Positions 43,494-43,511 of a DNA stretch of 43,511 bases are shown here, one piece after another (positions within the stretch are counted from its first letter, which is position 1; the number at the start of each line of letters is the position of its first letter). The DNA lies in the NCBI GenBank assembly GCA_009843635.1, contig VYDB01000055.1, forward strand, positions 1 to 43,511. Direction: 5' to 3'. Under the pieces are notes generated by a model that was not told where the DNA came from, did no database searches, and saw nothing but the letters and a program-made list of their open reading frames with translations. Position numbers and translations under genes: made by a program. The stretch comes from Gammaproteobacteria bacterium. Its GTDB lineage: Bacteria > Pseudomonadota > Gammaproteobacteria > Pseudomonadales > Azotimanducaceae.

Positions 43494-43511
43494 TCGGTCG
43501 GGTTTTTGGAG

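Noticed and set aside
1-43511. CRISPR array, tRNA or rRNA genes
   Set aside because: No regularly spaced repeat array and no tRNA or rRNA sequence was recognised; the only tandem repeats are coding (24790) or a two-copy duplication (13684).

Overview
The window looks like a chromosomal piece of a GC-rich gammaproteobacterium. The evidence is a division/cell-wall (dcw) cluster with an m-DAP-type MurE, FtsL and FtsQ, a FtsZ tail ending LDLPTFLRRQAD, and the gammaproteobacterial gene order rplM-rpsI-petA-petB-petC-sspA-sspB. I cannot name a genus. The mix of a TonB-dependent receptor, a sulfotransferase, hydantoinase-type enzymes, Rpn remnants and a Type IIL restriction enzyme would suit a marine or host-associated lineage, but that is inference.

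Layout. 1-1.9 kb is an accessory zone: the 3' end of an unidentified gene, a 98-bp MITE-like element, an Rpn nuclease remnant, a VapBC-type toxin-antitoxin pair with a visible promoter and palindromic operator, and a small coiled-coil membrane protein. 1.9-15.0 kb is the dcw cluster mraZ-rsmH-ftsL-ftsI-murE-mraY-murD-ftsW-murC-ftsQ-ftsA-ftsZ, nearly all joined by overlapping stop/start codons and preceded by a TTGACA promoter and a ladder of MraZ-type boxes. murF, murG, murB and ddlB are missing from their usual places. 15.0-18.2 kb holds an MmeI-like single-chain restriction-modification enzyme and a small DUF1971-like protein. 18.2-22.9 kb, on the minus strand, is rplM-rpsI-petABC-sspAB, encoding two ribosomal proteins, the cytochrome bc1 complex and stringent starvation proteins A and B. 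A second, identical MITE lies between petC and sspA.

23.1-42.7 kb is a metabolic island with visibly lower GC. It has two secreted SnoaL-like proteins, HyuA, an SDR and an MFS transporter on the minus strand, a luciferase-like oxidoreductase, a TauD-type dioxygenase, a sulfotransferase, a TonB-dependent receptor, HyuB with a C-terminal extension, a D-aminoacylase-like amidohydrolase, a tandem Lrp/AsnC regulator, and an IorAB-type molybdenum hydroxylase behind a sigma-54-type promoter. My working hypothesis is an uptake and degradation pathway for an organic nitrogen compound: outer-membrane import, hydroxylation, ATP-dependent opening of a cyclic amide by HyuA+HyuB, then deacylation. The substrate is unknown. 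42.8-43.5 kb returns to debris: another Rpn remnant sharing its leader with the one at 0.6 kb, and a broken acyl-CoA dehydrogenase start.

The strongest unusual signals are: two identical MITEs whose 3-bp TNA target duplications are exactly the stop codons of the adjacent genes; sspB, which has no AUG/GUG/UUG start outside sspA and seems to start at AUA; FtsI with SSQ in place of SxN; and the metabolic island with HyuA and HyuB about 8 kb apart.
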